Shown: one piece after another, positions 32,497 through 43,800 of the stretch
Position numbering within the stretch: position 1 is the stretch's first letter
Layout: each line of letters opens with the position of its first letter
From: Flammulina velutipes
Lineage: Eukaryota; Basidiomycota; Agaricomycetes; Agaricales; Physalacriaceae
Assembly: GCA_011800155.1 (NCBI GenBank)
Contig: CM022368.1
Coordinates: 3,472,001-3,536,000 of the forward strand
DNA: 64,000 nt
Direction of reading: 5' to 3'
Made by a program: the position numbers and the translations under genes
Notes under the pieces: generated by a model
Told to the model about the DNA's origin: nothing
Database searches by the model: none
What the model saw: only the letters and a program-made list of their open reading frames with translations

Positions 32497-35400
32497 TTAC
32501 GCCTGCCCAGCATTGGCAGGTCCAGCGTTAGTAGTATCACTCAATTTCGTCGCACTAGGAATCTTCCGCTCGATGATGGACCGAATCTCACGCAGCTGGT
32601 GGATGCCCTCAGTCGTCGACGCTGACTTGTCGGGGAGAAGAGCCAGTCGCTTCTCTGCAATACCCAGCAAGCGGTACGCAGTCGGCATCACACGGGGCAC
32701 ATAGTCAACCATCATGTTGTCCTGCATCTCAAATCAGTATGAAGAAACGAGCCTAAAACAGTACGCTGCTTACATCAAGACGAAGGATGAGGAGCGCCCG
32801 GTGGAGCCATTGCATTGCCAGCTTGAAAGCCATGTCGGACGGGGCGGTCGAGTCGACGATAGTAGTATTCTATCAAAAGGCAAAATATCAGCATCTTGGA
32901 GGATAAACGAGAACAACGACATCCACTAACCCTGTGGATAATAACGATAACGAGAGTTTGAGAAATCGTAAGGGCGTCAGGTCGTAAAGGCATAACCGTG
33001 TCGATGTTGGTTCTCGCCAGGAGGTTGATCAGGTCTTTCGAAGACGCGTTGGGAGACAAGGCCTCGAGGAAGTGGTCCTCGTACTTCGACATCTCCTCGC
33101 TTGTGATGGGCTTCTCGACAGGAGGCGGTTGCAGAGGGTGAGAAGGCTGAGGCGCCGCAATGCTTCTGTTGCCGTACCACGCTGGGACTTGAGGGGGCTG
33201 TGTCTCCTGGGGCTGAGGGTACCAACCAGGCGGTGGCTGCTGCGGTGGCTGCTGCTGTTGCTGTTGCTGAATCTGCTGCTGCTGAGGCACCTGTCCCATA
33301 GGCCCGCCATGCGACATGGGCATTCGCTGCATGGTGTTCGGCATCTGACTCTGCATCTGAGCCATCGGCGGTAACTGATGTTGCTGCTGCTTGGGAGGCT
33401 CCCCAGAGGGCGGGCGTGAGCTCAACAACTTGACTTGATCGGACAGCGTGCGGACGGTGCGTTCCAGTTGCATGATAGACGCCTATAATCTGATATTAGT
33501 CTTCTGCACCACTACGATGATGATAAGTACATGCCTCTTGTGTGCGATGCGCCTCAGTTTGCCATCGAGATAGCTCGTTCTTAATCGCATGGACTTCGGG
33601 AATGACCACCTGCGAAACAGCCTCCTTCACCTGTCTGTCGATGATGACGGCCAAGTTGTTGGCGAGCGCTTGGGAAAGCTTGTTGGAAAACTCCGGGCGA
33701 AGAAGCATGTTCTCCATCTCGATAGGCAGACGCTAAATCGATAACAAAAATGAGCCACTGGCCACACCTACGACCACAGAGGAACTTACGCGAGTAACTA
33801 GATCATTCATTGCGCGTCCAACCTGGTCGGTTAAGACGGTCTTGACCTCGTTCCTCGTGATGTTCTCAAGCGCCGGAAGCACCGAGTTCTGCACTTCGTT
33901 CTTAACGGCGACCTCCACAACTCTCGTCGTGTTCCTCGTCAGCTCGGTAGAAATAAGCTTCAGAATCTTCTCTTGACGAGCGAAGTCCTCGGCCTGTTCA
34001 TGAGCACGGGCGTCCTCGAAGCGTTGGTCTGTCAGTCTGTCAGCCATGCGGAGATAAGGTAGAAAGAGGCGGCACTGACGCTGCTTGTCCATCTCCTTGT
34101 TAAAGGTCCGCGTTACCCTGGTATGCAAATTGTCTTCCATCTTCTTCATCTCCTTTGCAAGAGCTGCACTGCCGATGAAATCCAGAGCCTCCTTCTCCTT
34201 GCCTTTGCCGTTGTCCTCCTTGTTGTTCCACGAGACGTTCTTACCGCCTTTCTGTCCCTTGCTACCTTTGGGCTCAGGACCACGCGTATCATCCCTCCCC
34301 ATGTCAACGTCGACGTCCTCAGACTGAGGCGTGCGAGCGCGTGGAGGAGCCGCGGGAGGAGCCGGTGCAGGCAGTTGCTGCTGCTGTGGCTTCGGTGCGC
34401 TCCTCGGCTCGGGAGCGGGAGCAGCAGACGGAGCGACGTACGGCGGGAACTTTGCAGGCGTGGTGGCCAGCGCCTCCATAAACCATTCTTTCCTGATCAA
34501 AATTTGGTCCACTCCACTGGAGTGTACCGAAAAGCCAGCCAAGGCGAGCTCAGAGGGCGTGACTTTCGCGGCAATACACGCAGCGTACGCCTCATCACCC
34601 CTCGGGTCCGCGTCAGCGGTAAGAATGACGAAATGAATGGTAGGCTTGGGTCCACTGAATTCAGCGACTTGTTCCACGAAACCGCGCCCAGACTCGTCGC
34701 CCAAGACAGGCAAGTCCTGGTTCAGCTTGAATGCGATGATGCTCTCTCGCTTGGAGTTCGCAATCCATAGGGTTTGGATGCGCGCATCATAGCAGACATG
34801 TCCGAACATGTTGTCGTCCTGGACGGGGGACGTGTTCACAAACTTGATCGTAGACAGGATCATCTTCGTGTTGGCCGACAGAAGCTGGAACACAGTTCCG
34901 CACTTGCGGCCTACGACGATGACTCCGTCAGCGTAAGTCAAGGAGGATGGCATGTCCTCGCCGCGAATCTTGTGGTTTAAGTATGGAACCTGGTCAACAG
35001 TGTTCCAAGTCGTAAGAACGGAGTCGGTCGAAATCGTAATCAAAGCCTGTTGCAAAATGTCGAAATCAAAAGAAACAAGAGTCTAAATGGTTGTTAATAT
35101 TTTTTCAGCGAGATGGCCAGGATCACGTACTGAAGTGAGTGTGAGTGATGTGCCAATATGGCTAAGTTCGTTCTGAGACATGGTTCTCTCGTGCAGTCCA
35201 GCGACATTTGCCAAGTCGACGATATAGATCTGCGTGTCCGAGGCAACCGCTAGCGTATCGGGTTCCCTTGGATGCCATTTCACGCTCTGAAGAGGTTCTC
35301 CGTCCGGTGTTGGGGGAGCAACACAGAGGATCAAGTGACCCCTACATAGATATTGATATCAGTTCATATCAAACTGCAAAAATGAATTGAACGTACGGAA

Positions 35401-37273
35401 CATCGTCTGTAATGACTTCTGGGAGCTCCCAGACAACGAATCCTCCATCGGTCGTGACACCTGCCAGCCTGTTTCCGTGAACGGCCATGTCGGAGACGCT
35501 CGCATTCCCAAAGATGGGAGGAAGTTGAAGCAGCGTGCGATCCCCATTCGATCGTGAGATAACACGAACACGACCACGACTCATCGCGTACGCGACCCAA
35601 TGCGTAGCACCGATCGTCGTTCCAGGAAGGAAAACAGTCTCTTGCTTGACCAAAGCAATGGCCGTGGACTTGACAAAGTCACGGGAAGCCTGGATCTCAT
35701 CCAGCGGTTGGGACACGTCGAAGATGATGGTCTGTGGTTGAGAACTACAATAAAATCAGCATATGGATAGATGAACGAAGCAGGATAGAAGACGTACTTA
35801 GGGCTCGTGAAGTTCTTGCCGCCACGGCCTCTGCGAATACTACCAGTGCCTCGAGGTCCAGGGGAACTTTCCTTATCTCGCCTACCATTGCCTGGTGTAG
35901 CACCCTGCTGACTGCCAGCAGGCGACTCGCCTAACCTTGCACGTTGCGTCTGCGTTTTTTGGGGAGACGGCCGGCGAGGAGGCGGTGACTCCTGACGCTG
36001 AGGAGCAGGTGGTTTGGGCGCAGGTGCAGCCTTGGGCTCAGAAGGCTGCTGTGGCAAAGGTCTGACACTCTCCATGGACGTGTACTCGCTCGGCGAGGGA
36101 TCGTACAGATCGTAAGCGTGCACCGACTGAGGGTAAGGCCTGAGACTAGTCATCTGCTCGAGGAGATTGTCTACTGAACGACGCTTGGGATCCGAGACCG
36201 CGCTCCAACCAGAATCTTCGGTGCTAGCGATACTGGGCTGGGACGGGACTGGTTTCTTTTTGACTTGGGACGGATTGGTGGGAAGCGCGTCAAAGGGGGA
36301 AACAAAGTCGAACATGGACTTTTGGGGCTGCTGAGGCTGGAGTTCTGACTGAGAGAGGGAATGGTGCGGCGGTTGAGGGGCATTACGAGGAACGTCAACC
36401 AGGTCGATAGAATCTGAGTGGGCGTAAGGCGATCTGTACTCGGGCGGGTCGTGAGACGGATAAGGAGGCGAGGAGTTGTTCATGGGGAGGTTGGTGACGC
36501 TGTGCGGAGATTCCGAGTAGTTGGACCTCGGAGGATTACTATAGTAGTAAGGATACATTATCAGTGAATAGGAAGGGAAAGGAAGAAATGAAGAGATTAG
36601 GAGTGCGGACGCGAACGATTATAAGGATAAGTTCACACACGCCTCCACCGCGTGTTTGGAGCCGACGATAGTGCCGGGTATTCCAGTGCGTAAATGGAGC
36701 GGAAAATGCAATGCAGCGAGTGACAAAAACGCACCCAGACATGAGTTGTTCGAGCAACAACTTTCCTTGGACTTCGGCATTTGAAGCTGGCGACGCATTT
36801 GAGCGCTGTGACGAAGACCCAGGAGGAGTTGGAATCTGCTGCGTCTGCGGCGCCGGCTGTTGTTGGTTTATGGACCGTGTAGCAGCATTGCTTGGAGGAC
36901 CTGCAAGCAGCGAGAGCAAGGCATTCTGTCGTTCTGCCAAGGACTGCGTGTTTGTGGACGCCGTCGTGGTGTTGCTGGACGGAACTTCGTCACCCATCAT
37001 GGGAGTAGTTGGGTTAGATCCTGATCCGTAACTGTCCTGCTGGCCGACAAAGGACGAAGAGGACTGCTGTGACTGATCCAGTGTCGACGACGAAGTGTTG
37101 AGGTGCTGAAAGAGAGAGTCAATTTGGCTGGAAGACATATTGTGAGGCAAGTGCGGCTGAGGAACATATTGCGGCTGAGGCTGCTGAACTGGAGGTGTCG
37201 ATCCGCGTGAAAAGAGGTCGTGCATAGGTGCGTTCGACCCTTGTTTGTTGCTGCGATTGTCCATGTTCGCCAT
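32497..37273 (-). CDS. EDC4-like enhancer of mRNA decapping
   Basis: Large P-body scaffold that couples decapping (Dcp2) to 5'-3' mRNA decay. N-terminus MANMDNRSNKQGSNAPMHDL is Gln/Pro/Ser-rich and disordered for about 450 residues, and includes FDFVSPFDALPTNPSQVK and SIRRGRGG. A WD40 region follows: VVFLPGTTIGATHWVAYAMS, VKWHPREPDTLAVASDTQIY, SLTYADGVIVVGRKCGTVFQ, FGHVCYDARIQTLWIANSKR. Then a charged linker rich in Pro/Gln, a coiled coil with RLFxxx and LTRNTTRVVEVAVKNEVQNS, and TDQVGRAMNDLVTRVSSSVV, a poly-Gln tract near 33.25 kb, and the C-terminal alpha-helical domain ending SDTTNAGPANAGQA. About 1,400 residues. A TTG seven bases upstream is not used; the ATG at 37,273 is chosen. Confidence 0.85.
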
Positions 37274-37449
37274 CGACAAATGTGAAAGGAAAACGCGATA
37301 AACGCAGAGATGGCGGAGACAAAACTAGAACTTGATCTTTTTGTCACTCAACACGCCCAATACACGAGGCTGATGGGTCTCGGATATCTCCGTAACATGT
37401 TTATTTCCAAATCCATCCACGATTCCACTTGAATTTCATCTGCGTTCTC

Positions 37450-38713
37450 CTAAAACTGGCTACAGGCGCCACCACCCAAATAGGCGTTGGATCGTCCTCC
37501 ATCCGCCACAAACACGCTCCCATTCATGTACGCTCCCGCACGACTTGCTAAAAATAGGATTACTCCCGCCATATCCTGGACAATCTTAGCAAACTGCTCC
37601 TCTGCTCAAAAGCGCACCTACTTCATCTGTTCCAGTCCTCTTCAGCGGCACGTCCTGGGCCAAGACTACTGGATCCAAGTTCGCGCTAGCATCGGACAGT
37701 GCGGATGTGGTCATCTCTGTCCAGCGTCAAATCTCCCAGCTTTCGAATCAAAGGACTGACTCACCACTGGGCCAAACACCAGGCGCGATAATATTGCTAC
37801 GAATTCCCCAGGGGGAAAGGAGATTGGCCAATACCTTTCCCAAGTGCGTAGACGCGCACTTGGAGAGCGTGTACGACATGGACAGAATTTTGGCGTCCAG
37901 CCTAAAGGCGCCGGACGACGATACTGTCAACACCTGCGACGAATGATAAGGAGGCCTAGAAAAATCAAAACTATTCCCACTGGGATACGCCTTTTTCAAC
38001 TTGCGAATGTTCCCTTGGTGCAGGAGGTCGAGGAAGGCAACCGTCGTGTAATATGGCGCTGTCACGTTGGTGGCGAAGACGTCAGCAAAATCATCTGGAG
38101 AGCCGGTGTCCCACAGAGATGCCTGGAACGCCTTTATGGACGGAACGGACGCCGACGACGACATACTTCCGACCTGAGGTGAGCCTGGAGGTGTCATCAT
38201 ACCGGTGGGAGTGAGTGGCCTATCAACCTCGGTCGGAACAGGCGATGGAAGTGGGTGACTATACAGATTTTTAACTATTCCTGCATTGTTGACAAGCAGG
38301 TCAATATAACCATGACGGGCCTTTATTAACTCGACAGTGGACAGTAAATCATTCGAATTGGTAACGTCGCCATGCAAAGGTATGATGTTGCCAAACAACT
38401 GAATGGGTGTTTAGCGTTGAAATTATGGATAGATTGGTGATACTCGCGCTGTTATCCTTCGCGGCTCTTTCTAGAACCGATAACCGACGACCGATCGTGT
38501 ATACCACGGCGCCGTTGTGCTCGAGCGCTCGAGCCATGGTGAGGCCGATACCTTTGACTTGGCGTCAAATCTCTGTATGGTAAGACTGAAGACGTAGAGA
38601 ATCGTACCACTGCCACCGCCAGTAACAACGACGACCATTCCTTCTACGTTGTACATGTCATTGACACTAATGCGACTCGGTAGGACGTCATTGGGTCCCG
38701 GTATAGAGCTCAT
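37450..38713 (-). CDS. Short-chain dehydrogenase/reductase (classical SDR)
   Basis: NAD(P)-dependent oxidoreductase with a Rossmann fold. Exon 1: MSSIPGPNDVLPSRISVNDM, then MVVVVTGGGSG joined over an intron to GIG...MARALEHNGAVVYTIGRR, the TGxxxGIG cofactor motif. Next IPLHGDVTNSNDLLSTVELI, IDLLVNNAGIV (NNAG), VFATNVTAPYYTTVAFLDLL, the catalytic Ser in VLTVSSSGAF, and Tyr/Lys in SYTLSKCASTHLGKVLA (YxxxK). After LSPWGIRSNIIAPGVWPS comes EMTTSALSDASANLD, VPLKRTGT, and the final exon DMAGVILFLASRAGAYMNGS, FVADGG. A low-complexity insert of about 45 residues (SPVPTEVDRPLTPTGMMTPP...) sits between NNAG and the active-site Ser, longer than in most SDRs. The substrate is unknown. Confidence 0.9.
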
Positions 38714-39528
38714 TACGGTTTGAGGTGTTGACTTTGGACAGTCACCCGAACAGCCCTACTCCTGGAGGATTTTATACCAAGTGGTCTGGCCAGCCGGAAA
38801 TGCCTGGCGCGCGGTAAGCATTGCCAATGTTCACGATTGATAACAAGAACAGATTGTCCAGGTGACGATAAGTATATGATACTACCTACACGAGCTGGAC
38901 AGCTCCCAATGCCGGCCTTATCTCGTATGTTACGTTTCTTCTGAACCGTTGCAATGTCAAAGTTGATCATTGCTATAAGAGGTGTACAGAAAGATATGAC
39001 AATGCTGCCGCAACGTAGGTCTCCTTCCAGTCTTGGCTTAATGTCCCGAGGTAAAGAAGGAGGTTCTAGGACCAACCAGGATCTAAAGAATGCCGCATGT
39101 GCCTAACACAATTGCCAGCCTTTGCGACTAGGCCGTAACCTTGGACTTGAGCTTCCCAATTTGTGAGTGGCGTCTACATGTGCCCGAACCTGCCCGACGG
39201 GCGTTCGCAAGTACTCGGGTATCTCCATAACCAAGACCAACACATGATTGTGTACGCGACAGGTGCTGGCTGTCATCGCATTAGAGCGCCCAAATTTTGA
39301 GACATGGGTAGTAGTAAAACTACGCCTGGTACTAGAAGAACTTTCTCTTGAATTCTTCAACTTCTATCGCCAGTAGCACGTCTAAGTAGCTGTATTTTTT
39401 ACACCCAGTATCTTCGGTGGCGTGTGCAAGAAATGACGTAACGTGACCTTGTCCAATCTTGCCGGAACTCGGCCGATCGAGCGACTTGTCCTTGACCAAA
39501 TTTTGCGAGGCGCGACGCCTAAAGCAAC
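38714..39528. other. Intergenic, divergent promoter of SDR and HSF genes
   Basis: About 815 bases, the longest gene-free spacer in the left two thirds. No ORF with a recognisable pattern. It carries a CRE-like TGACGTAA at about 39,434, some 95 bases before the HSF start. Confidence 0.5.
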
Positions 39529-41139
39529 ATGCCCACTGCTAGCACGTCAAAAGCAGGGATGGCGAATAACCAAGTCGTGCTGTCCAAACCATTCCGCTCG
39601 GCGTATCCGAGCAAGGTTCCCATGTTTCTCCAAAAGCTGTATACGTCGGTCAAGTTTTTGTACTTGTGGTCACAACGCGCTGAATATCACACAGTATACT
39701 CGAAGATTCGACGACAGACGATGTCATCTCGTGGGGAGAAGACGGCGCTTCATTTTACGGTGTGTACCCATCCGCACATGCCAAGTCCACTGCTCAGAAT
39801 CACCTAGTTCACGATCAGGACGCGCTCGCTAAACAGCACCTTCCACACTGGTTCAAACACAACAAATTTGCTTCATTCGTGCGCCAGCTCAACATGTACG
39901 GCTTCCACAAAATTCCTCACCTCCAGCAAGGTCTCATATCCGAGAACGAATCGTCGCAGTTCATGCACCCGCATTTCCATCGTGGCCAGGAGGACCAACT
40001 CATCTTGATTGAGCGCAAGAAGCAGGCGAAGGACCAGGCGCTGGACGCCGAGTCTGGCGGTGTTGAGAATGCCAGCGCGGAGGGCGGATTCGATATGAAC
40101 ACGATTCAGAACGCGGTCACTGCAATTCGGCGCACTCAGGCGCAGATCACCCAGGACCTCGTTGATCTGAAGCAAGCAGATCGCGTTCTCTGGGACGAGG
40201 CTAATAAGGCACACCAGCGCTATCAACAACAGCAGGACACGATCAATCGCATCGTCAAATTTCTGGCGAACCTTTTGGGCCAATTAGGCCATTCCGGTGG
40301 CGCTCCAAACTTGGCAAACCACAAGGACTCGGACGATATTTCACCCGCTGCTCTTCCTCAAAGTCGCCTCCTTATAGAGGATGCACAACGAGAACCTATC
40401 AGCCGTAAAGTAAGCATCGTCGAGGTCGAGGATGAGGATGCACCTTTTAGTATGTTCATTCCCCTTCGGCTTGAAACCCTTCAATAACTGTATTCTAGTT
40501 CATAAACCTGCTGTCACCTCTTCCGATTCCCTCGCTACCTCGCCGTTCAGCGATTCATCTTCCACCAATCACGATCCAAGATACCCCACATCCCCCACTC
40601 TAGATACCTTCCAACCACCTAATATTCTCACGAACGCGCTGAGCACAATAACACCCCAGGATTGGGCCAAGGTGTTGAGCGCCTTTCCCGATTTCCTAGC
40701 CCCCGAATTTCTCTCCCCCAATAAACGGGTCGCCCCGCCTCTCCCAGAGGGTCTCATCGCCTTTGACACACCCTCGGGGACATCGTCCTCTGAACATCCT
40801 CTAACTCTCGCCCCAAATTCCGAACACCTCGATCCTCGCTTGGAGGAAACATCTCGGAGCGCCGATGCCGTCAATGGCGACATTGATCAGTTAAGCTCAA
40901 TGCTCGGCTTGCCGCCCAAGTCGACTTCGACATCGACATCGGACATAATGGACCTCAGCGCCATTATTAACATCCCTCCTGATTCGAGAAGTGCCACTGC
41001 CTCGCCTGTCCACAATAATCTTAGACATGGCTCGTCGTTCAATCTGGTGAACCCGCCTCCTCCAAAGACCAAAAAGAGAAAATCGGACGTGGTCGAGCAG
41101 AGCTCACCGCCCAAGGCTAGGAAGAGGAGGGGTGCTTAG
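39529..41139 (+). CDS. Heat-shock-factor-type transcription factor
   Basis: DNA-binding regulator of the HSF family. The HSF domain is assembled from four exons: VPMFLQKLYTILEDSTTDDV, ISWGEDGASFYVHDQDALAK, and KQHLPHWFKHNKFASFVRQL followed by NMYGFHKI, the recognition helix. After QFMHPHFHRGQEDQLILIER comes an alpha-helical leucine-zipper trimerisation region (NAVTAIRRTQAQITQDLVDL, KAHQRYQQQQDTINRIVKFL). The C-terminal half is Ser/Thr/Pro-rich with short acidic patches and ends in a basic cluster (PPKTKKRKSD...KARKRRGA) that looks like a nuclear localisation signal. Basidiomycetes have several HSFs; which paralogue this is (Hsf1, Sfl1-like or Skn7-like) is not clear. No response-regulator domain is present, which argues against Skn7. 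Confidence 0.92.
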
Positions 41140-41303
41140 AAAAGGTAGCATCCATCCTTCTCTGCATTTCTTGGGCTCGCATGTAGTGTTATCATAGTGT
41201 ATCAATTATATATAGGCAGATCGCACATCAATGTATCTTGTACATCACAAAGAAAGCTGGCTTGCAGAATCGTCACAGTACGGTGATACAAAAACACATA
41301 CGG

Positions 41304-42761
41304 CTATCGTTTGCTACGCAGTTTTACTTTCTTCAATGGTGGCCGATCCTCAGCTTCGCTGGCGCTGCTTTCCTGCGCTACGTCGTCATCATCCTCATCC
41401 TCTCCCTCGCTGATCTCTTCTTCAGCATCCCATTCTCCTTCGTCATCCTCGTACTCGTCAGCACCTTCGTCGACATCTTGCTCGTCATCCTCCATATCGA
41501 TGTCCGCGTCTTCGGCTTCGTCGTCGTCGCCCGCAACCTTGCCCTCTTTCTTTTTCTTAGCTATGTTCCGCTCTTGTTCTTCACGTCTCTCTTTCCTCAG
41601 CTTCGCCTTGGCAGCATGGGCGGCTTTTAGCTCCGAAGCCTCCTTCTTGGATTTTTTGACTGCAAAATTTCAGTCATCCGTCGACAACACGACCCGAAAA
41701 AAAATAAACTCACCAAATTCGTGATACAACACACCGCCTTCTTTGCCTGGCACGCCCTCTGTTATCTTGACGAGCCTCAACTCCATCCTCGGCCCAACTT
41801 CGTCAAGACGAATAGCTCTCTTTGAACCCTTCTTGTTATTCCGTCCCACATAATCATCCGCCAAGTCAACAGCGTCGTTCTCGTCTCCAGCAACACTCTC
41901 AGCCGAAGACGCACTTTCGTACCCGTCCGGCCCTGCCTCTCCCTTCTTGCGAAGTAAGAAATCTGCAACGTCCTGTTCGTTCCCTAGGTCCAGTATGGCG
42001 GTTTTTGAGGTGCCGTCTAAGATCTTACGGACGCGACGAGATATACCGTAGGACTTGACAGTTATGATATAGTGTCGCCATTCCACGGTCCCGCGCTCTG
42101 CGCTATACGATATCAGGACAACACGACGTGCGGCAGAGAGTTTGAGAGTTTTCGGCGCGAGAGGTGGGAAGAGCGATTGGAAGGCTTTCATTAGAAGAGG
42201 GATATGCGCTGGCGTTGTTGGGGACGCTGGGGGGAATGAGGCGAGGACGAGCTATTTGTATTTTCAAAAAAAAATGAAGGTATTTAGCAAATAAAGTAGC
42301 TCACAAGCGGGGGACTGAGATACTCCATGCCTATGCTTCGCGTTCGTTTGGATGTGTTGAGGATATCTTTCATGAGACTGTATCGTTCAACACGGAAGCT
42401 GAGGGTAGGCCCATTTGTTAGGCGAATCATCCTCATCGAGGGCGCCTTGGGAGTGAGTGTAAATGCCAGTAGATGGGTGACTTGCAGCGCGGGCGCCATG
42501 ACTAGATAGTCTTTTAGTTTGTTTTTATTGCGTTCCTATTTGAATCAGCGAATGCCAAGCTCCCATCGAGCGATAACCCACCTTTAACCGACTGGCAGTA
42601 TTGGGTTCCATGACTTTGCGAATATCGCGAACCAGCTGCGTTAGCGATGCTCCAACTTGGCCATGCTTGATAACAAAAGACTTGGGCACGCCAGTTTGTG
42701 CTGAAGCCGCTTCTGTTGCAGCACCTTTGAGATGAGTCCTGTTTTTGCGTTTTCGAGCCAT
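41304..42761 (-). CDS. SSF1: Ribosome assembly factor Ssf1/Peter Pan (Brix domain)
   Basis: Nucleolar 60S assembly factor of the Brix superfamily (Ssf1/2, PPAN), needed for 27S rRNA processing. The N-terminus MARKRKNRTHLKGAATEAAS and PKSFVIKHGQVGASLTQLVR match the family start. The Brix core follows: MEPNTASRLK, LKDYLVMAPALQVTHLLAFT, MRMIRLTNGPTLSFRVERYS (the sigma70-like motif), LSPPL, AFQSLFPPLAPKTLKLSAAR followed by RVVLISY, and IITVKSYGISRRVRKIL. Then GPRMELRLVKITEGVPGKEG, a conserved ELRLVKI segment, and an acidic plus basic C-terminus ending KLRSKR. About 440 residues. It starts 117 bases from the divergent CINP-like gene. Confidence 0.93.
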
Positions 42762-42878
42762 TTGATGATCGTGGTTACTAAATTAAGAACTCTGTATTTT
42801 TCGTGTGGCGTTTGTTGGGCACCAAACTTGGGGACAAACAACGTGCTCTTCGTCACATACTTCCATCTTGCTTTAATA

Positions 42879-43731
42879 ATGAGCGGCCGTCTCGCGTCAT
42901 TCAAAGGCCCTTCGACGCCGACATCGTCTCCAGCTCAACAACAACGCCAGCCTGGCACTCCAAAATCCCCAGCAAGAACAACAGAGTCTACGTACCATCG
43001 CAAACTAAGAATGTCCTTAATCGATCTCAAGACGGCAGCTGAGACGTGGGATGACTTGGTACTCATTGACGGGCTAAAAGCTGTCAAAGCACTGGTCGAC
43101 GCTAGAACAGAACTCGAGTATGTCTCGCAATCGACAACCTCCGAAATCCAAGCCCTGATCCTGAACGCAGTAACGAACTGGGCTTGGTGCCCGATCGTCG
43201 ACCCAGGACACGAATAGTCTCTCCAAAGCTGGCCGTAATGGAAAGGAAAATATCTGAACTGGACACTGTCTTGTCGAAGCTTGTACATTTTCTACGACGT
43301 TCGACCCCGCATCCTCGATTAATATTGTCAACAGCAAAAACAATTTCGCAAGATGAATGCAACGGTCGAGTCTTTGGAGTCACTTCTTACTGATGCGTAC
43401 AAGACGAAAGGGTGGCAGTGGGCTCAGCAGGAGCCGCTCTGGACTACATGGTCGTTGGATAAATTCGGTACGCGTCCATCTGAATTATCCGCGAATTGCC
43501 TCCTCATGTGTCTGTCCAGTCACGTCGATACCAGATATTCTTCCTGCTTATTATCGCGAGCTGCACAACCATCGTCGTCTGGTCAACATCCTCCGTCACC
43601 ATTCTGTCCCGTTCGAAGACTCGTGCAAGGCCATCGCGCAGTGGTCAGAGCAGCCTTGGATCGCAGAGGAAGGATGGGATTCTAAATGGGATGAAATATG
43701 CTTCGCGGAAATCGAACGTTGGGACCCATGA
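42879..43731 (+). CDS. Small coiled-coil protein, possible CINP homologue
   Basis: Five exons give a protein of about 230 residues. The first ~45 are Ser/Pro/Thr-rich (MSGRLASFKGPSTPTSSPAQ). A helical section follows (LKTAAETWDDLVLIDGLKAV), then a coiled coil (KLAVMERKISELDTVLSKLQ, QFRKMNATVESLESLL), and a C-terminal section EPLWTTWSLDKFVTSIPDIL, AYYRELHNHRRLVNILRHHS, QWSEQPWI, ending EIERWDP. The order PLxxTW...F...L..YYREL...R...(20)...W..QP resembles the C-terminal half of animal CDK2-interacting protein CINP. This is from memory, without alignment. CINP works with SPATA5-type AAA ATPases in the 55LCC complex for 60S maturation. The divergent neighbour Ssf1 is also a 60S factor, which fits. 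If CINP is wrong, it is a conserved fungal protein of unknown function. Confidence 0.7.
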
Positions 43732-43800
43732 CGGTGGTCGCCGGTGGAATTTATGTCAAGAAACGTTTTGTCATTACTGTCGATATCTATTTCAGTTACT

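Noticed and set aside
34123..34770. Long open frame of about 215 codons on the plus strand
   Set aside because: It lies exactly opposite EDC4 coding exons, is very Leu/Arg-rich, and matches no family. It is the antisense of a Gln/Pro-rich coding region.
38713..39075. Open frame of about 120 codons, minus strand, upstream of the SDR gene
   Set aside because: No recognisable motifs, basic random composition, and it would overlap the SDR promoter.
39330..39370. Several GAA/TTC units upstream of the HSF gene, considered as a heat-shock element
   Set aside because: The units are not in the five-base alternating phase needed for an HSE.
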